Notes under the pieces: model-generated | What the model was told of the DNA's origin: nothing | Databases searched by the model: none | Seen by the model: only the letters and a program-made list of their open reading frames with translations | In this document: one piece after another, positions 36,001 through 47,703 of the stretch | Layout: every line of letters begins with the position of its first letter | How positions within the stretch are numbered: position 1 is the first letter of the stretch | Program-made: the position numbers and the translations under genes | DNA from: Ooceraea biroi | Lineage: Eukaryota; Arthropoda; Insecta; Hymenoptera; Formicidae | Length of the DNA: 64,000 bases | Assembly: GCF_003672135.1 (NCBI RefSeq) | Contig: NC_039506.1 | Location: forward strand, 13,082,001-13,146,000 | Direction of reading: 5' to 3'

Positions 36001-39000
36001 CCGTCAGTAAGAACACCCAAAGGTCCTCCTCCAATTTGTGAGAAGCGCGTAAGAGACCAGCGCAAAGAACTAGAGAGAATATCAGCTTGTCCTTCTCGAA
36101 CAGAGAGCGACATACATTTCTGTAGATGCTCGCCGTGAAATACGAATTGAGACTGCTCATTCGTACGTTCAGATCCTCGCTGTGTTCGCTGTGGGCAATC
36201 GCCATGACGTACAGGTGCAAGAACCATGGCAGAGAATATTGGTACATGGGATCAATATTAGCCAGCTCGGAGATGCAGAAGAACAGAACCGCGCCGTGCT
36301 TCGACACGGGTTCGTAGCCACCGCGCGCTCTGTCTATTTCCTCCGAGGTTTTCGCAGCGATCATCTGTTTCGCTTGAATGTCCTCCGACAGAATCTTGGA
36401 AGTCGAGAGTATTTTAATGGCGGTTTCGTCTTCGAGTATATTACCTTCCGACTCTGTGAGAACCTCCAAAATCTTGTCCTCGAGCTCCTTCAGGATCCTC
36501 CTGTTGGTTGCACCCTCCACTATCAGTTGATTCTTTTTTTCTTCCAGAATCGGGAGCTCCTTGGCGACGACTATGCCCAACAACTGGTCCTGCAGACCCT
36601 GAAGCGTGATCATGAAGTTTAGTAGAGTCACCTTTACCGCAATTTCAGGCAGATAATGCGGATTCCGAAGGCGTGTGGTAATGTAGAACCGGAAATTCGG
36701 ATTATACTCTAGCACGGTCTCACCGAATCTCATATACAATACTCCACGTTGCTTGTACACATTTTTCAACAGAACAGATTCCAAGATCGCATCGATCTCC
36801 TCCAAGATGTTCTCCAGCAGCACCGGTGTGCCCAGCTGAATGGACGTCTCCATCACCCTCACGTAATTGGGATCCGTGAGCTTGATTATCATCAGTTTGT
36901 TCGGCTTCTCCATGTTCTTGATCCATTTATTTGCCTGATTCTGCGGATCGATCATGAGCGGCCAGCGGTCGGCATGTTTTACAATTATCCCGTTCTCTAC
37001 TGAGAAATTGTCAGCTGGTAATCCCTGAATGTTCCATTCCCTGATTTCCACCGCCTCGCCCAGTATGTCCATCAGATTGAACCGGACACTGCATGGTATG
37101 GCTGCTCCCGTACAAGATATGTGCCACTGATCGATCAGCTTGTTCCTGTACTCTACTGTGAACGCGCCCAGGTAGGCTACCATCCCGGATGACAGTAGAA
37201 CGTCTCCGATCACGTTACCGAGACTTGCGCCCAATTTATTGGCAGTTTCGCTCCACCGACCCTTCTCGCCGCTCAGACCGCCCAGCAGCTTCTCCGCTCT
37301 CTCCAATTTTTGCGTGCAATGATCAATCTGATCCTCGAGCTTCTTTTTCTCCCGCATGCACTCGGCGAACTCGTCGTTCAGCGACTGCAGCTTTTGTGTT
37401 ACCTCCTGCAGGAGGTTTCTCTTGGCATTCAGTGTTTCCATTTGTTCGGCCAGAGCGGCCTCGGCCTCCGCCAGCATTGCCTTCTTCGGCGCCACGACCT
37501 TGATCACACGATCGTACACCTCCATGGCGCGCACCCACTTGCACAGACCTTCGCACGCGGTCGAGACTTTCTTAATTGCTTCCGGCTGGAAACTGCGGTC
37601 GTACATAAACTTCTCACGTATGCGCTTCATGTATGCAGGCGGTATGTTATCTTTGTCAAAGTTCTTCAAGTTCTCCAGGAACTTCATGTCGCCCAGAAGC
37701 TTAATGGAGGCCGGCCAGTAATCGTCCGCCATCTGGCCGGTGGTCGGATCTTGAACTCGGTCCGGTTTCACGCCCTTCAGCACGCAGATTGTCTCCATGA
37801 CCAGCCTAACGCCTGCCGGCGGCGCCTTCATCGCCTTCACGATCGTGATATCTGCCGGTTTCAGGGTGTCCAAAGCCGCCAGAGCAGCTTCCAACGCCGG
37901 GGTTGCCTCTGCCAAGTCGCTCTCGCAGTCGTCCTTGATCGCCTGTGCCGCTGCAGCCGCTTCGTTTGCCAAGGCCTCATCGGCTGCCACAATCTCCTTC
38001 TTCGCCTCCACGTTGACGGTGTCCTGCTCGATACGGATCATCAACTTGTCGCTCAGCTGCGACTGTGCCAGTAATTTCGGCTGCAACTGTTGCAGTTCCT
38101 CCTGCATAATCGTCACCTGACCAGCGGCAAAATCCAATTTCTCTAGACCGGTCTCGTAACGAGTCTGCTGCACTGTAATTTGTTCGATTTTCTGCCCATG
38201 CAGCCTATACAAGGACTTGATTAGTTGCAGAAAACTCGTGGGTGTGACGTAGTATCGTCTGCCGTACGCCAGGTAGTAATCTTCGCTTGTGACGGAGACG
38301 CTCGTGTGGAACTGTTTGCACATTTGCACACATTTCTCTCGCACTTCTGTGCCGATGTCCAGATCCCGCAATGACATTCTGGCCACTTTTTCGAGCGCAT
38401 CCTCCGGCCACAGTGTGTACCAATCAATGGTACAGCAATTGATGAGGGACGGAAACATTCTGAGACGATTTCGAAAGGCATCGCCTATCGGCGACATTGT
38501 CAGGATTATATGCAGATTCTTCTTAATCCTTTCGATGAAGAGATTGTACAGCGCCATCGGTGTTGTCTCAGCTTTCTTGCCGCCAGCGTCACGCGCGACA
38601 TTCATTATCTTATCCAGTATTTCCGCTTTCTCTTCCACCGCGTACAAATTTGGCACGTCTGCAGTGTTCAGAATCATATTAATATCTTCGATGAATGACT
38701 CGTCCTTGATCTGATGGTCACCGAAGATGAAGACGGTAGGCTTGCCGTCGCAACCGACGCGCAGCAACAGATGTTTCAGGTCCTCTCGCCATTCAGCCGG
38801 TCCGTACATTCTTGTGATCTCGATTTGATGTATCAGATACTCGCACATGTTGGTCGCCAATTTGGCGCAGGAGCTACGACCGGAACCGCCCACTCCAATG
38901 AGCAAGGCGTGACCCTTGTCCTGCTGAAGCACTCGAGAAACGCGGGAAGTATGCTCGATGGCGTATCTGAACAGCACCAGATTCATCGGCGTCTGTGAAA

Positions 39001-42000
39001 CTGCATTGTACTCGGCCAAATAGTAATCCATTTTGTCTTGGAGATCGTTCAGATCCGTTACCTCATCATATATCTTCGGATCAGCGTCGGGCTCGATGTA
39101 ATTCCCGAAAAAGAGATCGCGGATGTGAGAGCTCGTGATGAGTTTCTCGCCTTCTTTCAGCAAACCTGAGAGCACTTTGTCCAACGGCTGGCGCAACTGA
39201 TTGTAGCACGTGTATCGTATCATTTTAAACAAAGTCTCGCGATCGGCGTCATCTATCAGTCTATCATGAAACACTCGGTATACCTCGTGCACCCAGAGTC
39301 TGATCAGTTTGTCGGGGTCCTTCATCCTAGCGGCTGGTACCAGCAGTACGCCGCTGATAACTCTGCTGAAGTCGCGCAAATTGAACGTGTAATGGCTTCT
39401 CGATGGCGTCGGCAGAAAGTTCTTAATGGCTGCGAGGAACACTTCCATGGTGGCGTTCACTACCATCTTGCCCAGTCGCGAGACCTCCGGGACGAAACCC
39501 TTGGCAAAGTGCCAGTCAAGAATCGAAGAGAAGATCTTTGTCATTGTGGCTTCTTCAAACGCATCAATGCCGATCACGTGCACGTGCCGAGTGAACCGTG
39601 GTGTTACAACATTTGAGCCACCTCCAGGTGGTATCATAGCTGCGATCAACAGGATATCCACCAGGTGCAGCATCGAGGTATCTTTCGGGTCGAACCAATA
39701 CCCGTGATCCACCCACTGGCGAAGCAGTTCTATCGGCGGTTGAGCACCGTAGATCTCCACTTGCGGCATACTGAGATCGTCCACGAACAGAACGCACTTC
39801 TTCCCCATGACCGGACCGAACACTCCCTTTCTCCTTCTGTCCAACTTCGACATGACTATCTCCTGCGTTTGCGGCGCGTTCGTACAGGCGCTGAAGTTTA
39901 TGATATTCTCTATATACTTTTCCCGTGGCAACGACACGAGGTAATCCAGCACGATCGCAGACTTGCCGGTGCCCGTCGGGCCCACGAACAGAATTGGTAC
40001 CGCTATGTTCATAAATTGCTTCATGAAGAAATGCTGGATGGACATCTCAGCCGTTTGGATAATCAGCTCGCTGGCTTTCACCGTTGCCGGCAAAGGTGCC
40101 TGAAATATGTGCGAATTGTGAGTAATGAAGTAAATGATCTTCGAGTTCTTTGGAGAAGTGCTTCTTTTTATACCTGCTGCATAATATCTATCCAAGATAT
40201 CCAGCACCCGTTGTTTCTTTTATCGTAAATCCAATCATACACTGTGCCTTTATCCGGAAAGAGTTGTTGCTTCGTCAGTTTAAACACCTTCGGTTTAGGA
40301 TACTCGTCGATATTACCGAGCAGCAATTTCCGCAGATACACGTCGAACGTTCTTCTACTGTCGCTGATTAATGTCGAACATATGCCCCAAACTATGCTGA
40401 AGAGTAACACGCACTGAAGCCATACTGTGCTCACTTGCGTTTCTTCTGCCAGCATCATGCTCAACACTCTCGTGAAGGACTGTTACATAAAAAAACATAA
40501 AAATATATTAAACATATTAGAAGCGTTTCTCTCTTCTTATTCATATATATTACTAGCATCCCCCGTCACGCGGACTTCGCCCGCAATATTATGTGTAGAA
40601 TTAAATAAAAACACATTTTACCCCTTCTCACCCGTTAAGGGTGGAATTTCGGAAAACCCACCCTTAGTGAGCACCTACGTAATAGTAGGAATATACCCTT
40701 AAAATTTCAAGTCGATAGATGCAGTGGTTCGGGCTGCACGTTGATGAGTCAGTGAGTGGTGAGTATATATATATAGATTTACCAAGAACATGTGTATATC
40801 TGACGTATCTATAAAAGTCTTGCAGTTATATCGGATGAAATGTAATATTGGATCAGTCAGCCACTCGACCAGCTCAACGACCAGCTCATATTGTTCAACC
40901 AGCAATTTTTCCTTGAGTTGCTTTTTGTACGATTCGAAGATAGGCTGCCAGCCCAACTGAGACGGTTCCATGTAGATCATACCGCATCTGCTCACGGTGG
41001 CTGGAGAAGCGTGCTCGAGATCGACCGGCTCGAAGATCATATTCATCTTAGCGGACATTTGTATGATCTCACCGGACATTAAGCAGAGTTTCTTATTATC
41101 GTCTAGCACCGTGTTCATACTCTCGATCCAGATTGCGTCCACCGGACCATCGAACACGATCCACTTACGTTCCAGCGAGATGGATTGTGCGAACTCGCGG
41201 AACGTGTTGGCCAGTACACCGTCGTTCCATTCGTGGGACAACGGATCGAAACTGCCGTACAATTGATTCAAGGGAATGGCCTTGGGATTGATGACGCGAT
41301 AAATCGTGCGGTTTTCGCGCATCGTGGCTTTCCGTATTCCCGATAAATCGCCCAGCGAATCGGCCAAGACCTGATAGGCTTGAGTCTTGCCGCCCAGAGC
41401 TGTACCGACAATCATCAGGCCGTGTCGCACTAATATCATCTCATAAATCTGCACGATCTTCTCCACGTACCAATCAGTAGCCTGGAGATTCCGCTTCTCC
41501 AGATTTGCCTTCAACAGAGTCACGAGCTCGCCGCGATTGGGCTGCGGCAGCTGCGCGTCTGGGAAGAGATCCATATAAATACCGTTAAAGAGAGAGATGT
41601 CCTGGTGCAAAAATTTCGGTAGATTCACGTCGACGATGGCACGTAGAACCAACAGAGACTCGTCGCGCTTCGAATACTTGAGTTTTAGATTGCCAGCAGC
41701 TGTCAGCACAGTCTTGACTGCTCGCATGCCGTAATCGTAGTGCTTCTGCGAGCTCAGCTGCTCGGAGCACAACTTGTACGTGTGTACGATCTTCTCCGCG
41801 AGATTCTTCGCGTCAGTAAAGCCGTACGAGTACAATGTGATCTCACCGATCATCGCATAATCCGGCACCATCATTGCAACCGTCCGGAACAGCACCTTCA
41901 GATTGTCCGGCAGCTCTTGCCGGCCGGCATAGCCTGGGTTCATTGTGATGATGACGTTGCAAGTGGGATTCAGCTTTAGCTCAGTACCTTCGAACTCAAA

Positions 42001-45000
42001 CTTATCCAGCTTCATGCTTATGGCCATCTGTATTGATAATATCTGCTGAGCGATCACCGACAGAACTTCCAAATCAATCCTATTAAATTCGTCAAAGCAC
42101 GCCCAGGCACCGGACTGTGCGATACCCTTGAAGAACTTGCCCATCGCTTTGTAGTCAAGACCCTCGGAGCAGTTAAATACAACGCACTGTTTGGCTACGG
42201 CCTTTGCGAGATCCTTGGCCGTTTCCGTTTTCCCGGTGCCCGCCGGTCCTTCTGGTGAGCCACCGAGATTCAGCTTTAGCGCACCCATCAGAGTTCTGTA
42301 GCATCGGTCAGTCAGCGGTGTTATCACTAATCTGGATGTGTTCCCTAGATACTCGAAGGCATACATTACGTTCGTCGTGATCATGGACACGGTGATACAG
42401 TCATCTAGCCAATAATAGCGAAGCTGCGCTATCCAGTTGAAGTCTAAAGGATTGTCGACCATTCTATCGACTAGCAGTTTCACCACGTCTCGAGCGTGCA
42501 CGTCTATCACGATCAAAGCATTTAGCGTTATCCTAGCACCGGGATCCAGCTTGCCCCGCACGAGTGTTACAATGTCTTCTATTTGATCGGTGCACTTGTG
42601 TAGGTAGGACGCTGTCGAGCGATCTTCAAAAGACTCGTATACTTCGCTGGTCCAATGTATCTGACTGCTGCAAATGACGATCTGACCGGGCCATGATAGT
42701 ACCCATTCCTCGCGTTCAGCATCAAAGTAGGCAATTATGCTCTCCTCAGCGATATCGCGCAGCGAAATCACCATGAGCTCCTCTACTTGGCACAACCACC
42801 GCTCAACCATGCCCTTCGCATCAGCCGGATAGATCTTGGCGCTTAAGGGCACGTACTCTTCCTCATCTGACAACATGCCAATGATTTCCTCCTCTTTCGT
42901 GAAGCGCAATCGGTTGATGCCTTCGAAGCACTTTCGCAAGTGTGGTTGCACTCTTTGTGGATCCTTAGTTTCGGACAGAATCTCCAGGAGCTCGTCATTC
43001 GATAAGAAGAAGAGTCGCGGGAAGAACAGACGCTTCTTCTCCAGATAGTCGCTCAGACCCTTCTGAATCTCCTCGAGCAGCGAATTGCAGAGCTTGAACT
43101 CTTGCAGCATGTTTGGCATCGCGGTGGCGTCGACGACTCGTCTGTTGTCCAGAACATACAACATAATGTTTCGCCACATCTTATCGATTCTGCGGAAGTT
43201 TCCCGACTCGGTCGGCATCTGACGCATGATGTCCTCGCTGCCGAATATCGGCTCCAGGTACATCCAGGTGGATTGACAGAGCAGCCACTGGTCGATGATG
43301 TCCTGCATCGTTATCAGCTTTTCTTCCCACAGCTGCATTTCCTGCTCGAACGCCTTGACGAAGGGTGAGCTACGCATGGTCTGTGCCTTGAGTATGTGAT
43401 CGTCTAGCAGCATTTGTATGTCGTCCACCGCCGTCAATATGGATACCCCGGTTTCGCGATAGGGGGTCAGTTCGAAGTAGACTTCCAACCATTCCCCCTT
43501 CATCTTCTGCAGATTCCGTTGCAGCGTGTGCTCCTTCGTGGCCGCCGAGGCAGTCTCTTCGAGCTTCGCAACGTACGCGAGCAGACCGTGCTCAATCATC
43601 TCCGACAAGTTGCTGACGTCCGTCGGTGTTATAGTCACGTCGACGATTCGGCTGATGCTCTCCCAGTGCCGAGGCTGCAAGCCTGGCGTGCAGATGATCT
43701 GCAACACCGGGATGAATTGCCGGAACTTCTCCACCTTTCCGCGGACCATCTCGGCAACGCGCCTTGCGCCCGGCACGTCCGTCAACGCGCGCGCCAACTT
43801 GTACAAAGTACGCCACGTGTTCTCGGTCTCCTCGCGCACTAGGTCGGAGTCCAGACCGGCAAACGGGCCGTAGAACCATTTGTCGTAGTTCTGGTGAAAG
43901 CTGAGAGCAATGTGCCAGAGCTTGTCGAAAGTGTCTACCGTGCTGGACATAACCGGCAGCTCCATGTACGGACTCAACTCCATGTCTAGTAAACCCTCTT
44001 CTTCGTTGATTTCCACAGCTTCTTTTCGGATGTCCGCCATAGTAGTGGAGATTTGCTCGATCTCTTGCACAGCCAGCTCCATTTCGTCCATCGTGAGAAT
44101 CGGCGGGTCCTTTCGCTTGAACTGATCGATCGCGAGCTGCATCACGCTTATCTTTTTCTCGAAGGCGTCGCGCCTCGTGCGAAGCACCGTCTCCAGGAAA
44201 TCCTTCCTCATGTTCAATCTGCTGCTCGCCAATTCCATCACGGTCTCCATTTCTTTCGGCCACGTGATCGTGCGTGCGTTCAAGTGAATGTCCTCGTCCG
44301 CGAGCGGCTGGTGATCGAACAGGAACAACGTCAGTTCGACCGAGCGTGCTAATCGTCTTCTCAGATTGAACATCGTCGTGTCGCGACTCTCGCACAAGTA
44401 GTTGTACAGATCGACCACTTCCTGCGTCGTTTCCGGCATCTTCGAGATGTTTTCTGCTATTTCGTCAAAGATTGAGCACATGCTGCGGTTGTTAGTCCGC
44501 AGCTCGTCCGCAAAGAAATCGCATATTCTACTCCGAAGTGTCTGTAGAATCTCCCTCATTGCATCATTCACGGTATTGCAATCAATCTCGATCATGTTTA
44601 ACGGGATCTAGAAAGAAAATATCATTCAAGTTATATAAAAAAGCTAAAATAATTATTCTAAATTTAGAATAAGTATTCTTCTATAGTAATTCTACGGTAG
44701 CCGGCAGAATTTGAAATTTAGTCACGGACATACTTTACATCGAAACGTGGAAATCTTTCTGCGCAAAGCATCGTACGCTTTTATCTGTTGCTCAAATTCT
44801 CGTAACAACGGCATTGGCTCGAGCTTGAAGAAATTGTCCAGTTTCTTCTCGGCCACCCCGCTCGTGATATACAGCAAGTCTCGGTAGCAGCTAAGGTAAC
44901 TCTCAGGGCCAGCTGAGTGTTTGACAATTATGTCCAGTACATCGGTGATAATGCGCAATATCTACAACAATGTTATGAGAAGAAGATATACGTTAATAAA

Positions 45001-47191
45001 AAATGTTTATAGCTCGATAAAAATTTTCGTCTCATTTCTCATTACCCTATCCTCGTATCGTGAAATGGGAAAGAGATAACCCGCACGCTTCAATTCCGGA
45101 AAGAGAATCGTCTCGATCCTGGGTATCGTGCAGCCCACTCTGATGATCTTGTCGAAGCAACGCGAGATCGTAGTGTGCAGTTGCAGGATGCCCGGCTTGC
45201 AGCGGAGCTCCGTTGTGCCCAGTTCCGCCTCCACTTTCACTGTTATGAAAGGAGTTCTACAATTTGTAATTTGTGCTGAATTTCTATTCGTCAACAGATC
45301 AACAGAAATCTCGAAGACTTCGTCCTGCGAAAGCAGCATCAGTGACTCTTACTCGAGAAATGTGAGATCCTTGTAGTCGCCCTCAAACGCGTTGCCGTCC
45401 CGATACCGCTTGAAGAAATCTCTCACATCCTCCAGCGTTTTCATTATCATGATTCGCAGTTGCTTCGATAAGAGGGAATTTACGCTGCTAAAATACTTCT
45501 CGATCAATGCGGTAGATGCATCGGGGCGCGTCTCGAAGTACTGCGACCAGATACATTTTTTCTCGAGAAAAATCTCCGCTACGTCGGCCAGCCATTCCTT
45601 GACGAGGACGTTAGTGGCCGCGACGCACAGGGCGTTCAGCCTCGGTTCAATTTCCACCGCCGGTACGGGAAACGTGCCAAATTCCTGCATGCGAATTATC
45701 CTCACATGGCGATACCTAAAGCAAGGAGACTGTTGGTAGTTCGTATATCGACAATTCAAGACGAAAGTATTTTAACTATTTAGTAAGTAAAATAAAAGTT
45801 TTTTTTTATTTTGGAGAAAGAAATTATAAGTTTACTTAATTTACTGTATGATATTTTACAAAACGCATCGTAAATTCTTAATTTCTTGGCACGTGATCTC
45901 ACTTCGAAAACCATAGATCGCGGATATCCTGTAGTATTGAGTTCCCGATGAAAAGACCGTGCCGCATTAAATGACTCGCTGTGATCTTGGACTGATGCCA
46001 AGGTACTGGCGCACGAATGCACAGAACGGGAAATGCGACAGGTAGTGTCTCGATAGATAAACGTTTCCATTCGTCGGAGTCCATCAGGATGTAATCTACT
46101 ATCGCGCTACGAAGGCTTCGCTTGTAGTCATTAATTATTTCCGGTTCCAAGTCTTTTATTATCTTGTCGAAGCTGTAAGATATACACTTTCGATTATTTA
46201 AAACTCCTTATAGATTGCAATTTGTAATAAATATTAAATTTAAATATTAAATTTAAATGTTACATTAATAACTTTAAAAAGAATGCTTTCGCAGAAAATT
46301 AATATTTTGATATACTTTTCCTATTTTTGATAAAATTCTAAATTTATATGCATATAAATGCACTTACTCTTCGCGTTCTTGCAATTTATCAATGATACGC
46401 TTCTTCGCTGCTTCGATATTAACATAATCATAAGGTTGCAAATGATGATCGCTTATACAGTAATCCCTGAGGTAGACAAATTTTCTAATATCCTCGGGTT
46501 TAATTAATCGTTTTTGCTCGTTGTCGACTATCGCCATTAATTCGACCAATTGTTCTTCTATCGATTTTGGGACTTCGGCCTCGACATAATTTATAATCTA
46601 TTAAATATTCTTAAAATTAGCAACATTTTCATATATTTGTCAGATTAAGAAAAGAAACTTATATTATTCGACTTTACTTTTTAAAAGCTGAAGCTATATC
46701 ACATGTCTACAATTGTCTTCCGTTACCTCTCGTTCCGACTTCCTCTTCGTGATTCTTCCCTTCTGTATGGATAATTCTCTCTTCTTCAGGATCTTGGCCT
46801 TTCGGCTCTTTTTTCGCAACCACGTGCCGTCCGCTAGATCCCTCAAGCTCACTATATTCTCAGGTAAGGCGTCGCGTTTCTTCTCCGCTGCCACAGCCGC
46901 TTTCCGTTTAACTTCCTCATTATGTAGTTCAATAAAAACGCGAGGTGGATTCACGAGCTTGCCGTCGACTCCGAAGGGATGCCATCGCGGCTTGGGAGCG
47001 CGTTTGCTCAGGGTTCTGCCTCGACAATGGTACGCGCCGGGGGCAAAGATACTTCCTATGCTGTCGCTGGGCTTCGCGTAGTCGTGCCAGTGTTTGTACG
47101 GTACAGTTTTCGTCCACGAGGATTCCTGTATCAATCTCTGCTTTAAGTCTATTTCCTCTAACATCCCGCATGTTTCTTCCTCTTCAGCCAT
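33065..47191 (-). CDS. Axonemal inner-arm dynein heavy chain, DNAH3/7/12 clade, 13 exons
   Basis: Exons (minus): 47191-46727, 46597-46368, 46172-45903, 45715-45353, 45256-45046, 44961-44734, 44607-40783, 40479-40174, 40099-35060, 34984-34827, 34551-34346, 34185-33623, 33361-33065. They total 12162 nt and 4053 residues, the normal length for single-headed inner-arm heavy chains. P-loops are GPAGTGKT in AAA1 (about residue 1375), GTALGGKTQ in AAA2 (about 1654), GPTGTGKS in AAA3 (about 2004) and GVGGSGRSS in AAA4 (about 2366). The stalk coiled coil and microtubule-binding tip span about 2630-2910. The C-terminus ends HWIIRGVACLCQLDD. Sequences such as LGQGQGPIA and GPLGWNIPYEFNESDLRIS favour DNAH3/7/12 over DNAH1 or DNAH6. 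The start is the ATG at 47191 (MAEEEETCGMLEEIDL). Such motors power sperm and chordotonal cilia. Exons of 3825 and 5040 nt are intron-free, and one intron uses a GC donor. Confidence 0.93.
40545..40775. repeat. Dispersed repeat inside a dynein intron
   Basis: The 303-bp intron between the two giant exons contains ACTAGCATCCCCCGTCACGC at one side. At the other it has TTGATGAGTCAGTGAGTGG followed by a TATATATATATAG tail. This arrangement is familiar from interspersed repeats in many insects, but I cannot name the class with certainty (LINE tail or Helitron-like). Confidence 0.45.
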
Positions 47192-47703
47192 GTCTCTGTT
47201 ATTTAAACTAACATATTGAATTCATAGAATACTCAACAAGTCTTTGGCACAGTTTGCTAGTTGTTTATGTCGATGTGTAGTTAACAGATCAAAACTGTCA
47301 AGCGACTGACAAGTACAGACAAAAGGATGTTACTTAGCTCAAATCTGAAGATGTTACACATATTTATATCACGTAGCTATGGCAACCATGGTAACGGTGA
47401 TATAGTCAAAGGATACAGGATTGAACAGGACAAACGTGTGGATTAAAGCTCGCTCTCTGCAAACGCATCTTGTTGTTTCCATTTCGTATATATATTATGC
47501 AAAATTACTGCAAATTTTTTTTCATGAATTCTTATATTAAAATTACTTTATCGTATTGATAAGTCTTATGTGCTCAGATTATGGCAAATCGCACAGAGAT
47601 AATAAAATACTCGAATCTTAATATTTATAATATGTCACATCGATTTCGAACAGTTTGGCACCATTTATCACAAAATCGTCGGCGCATTTATTTTTATCCG
47701 AGA
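47192..47703. other. Dynein upstream region and TMC 3' UTR
   Basis: 512 bp between the dynein start and the TMC stop, both genes on the minus strand. No coding sequence. The dynein promoter must lie here or in the TMC 3' end. Confidence 0.55.

Noticed and set aside
35378..39797. Several long plus-strand ORFs (up to 254 residues) opposite the dynein exons
   Set aside because: They are antisense shadows of the 5-kb coding exon, with no domain resemblance and Arg/His-rich composition.
45349..45351. In-frame TAA in the dynein stem (TFLE-stop-ESLMLLSQ), suggesting a nonsense mutation or readthrough
   Set aside because: A strong donor (GTAAGA, starting at 45352) and an acceptor (AATTGTAG ending at 45257) splice it out, join TFLE to TPFITVKVE in phase, and make all 13 exons close.
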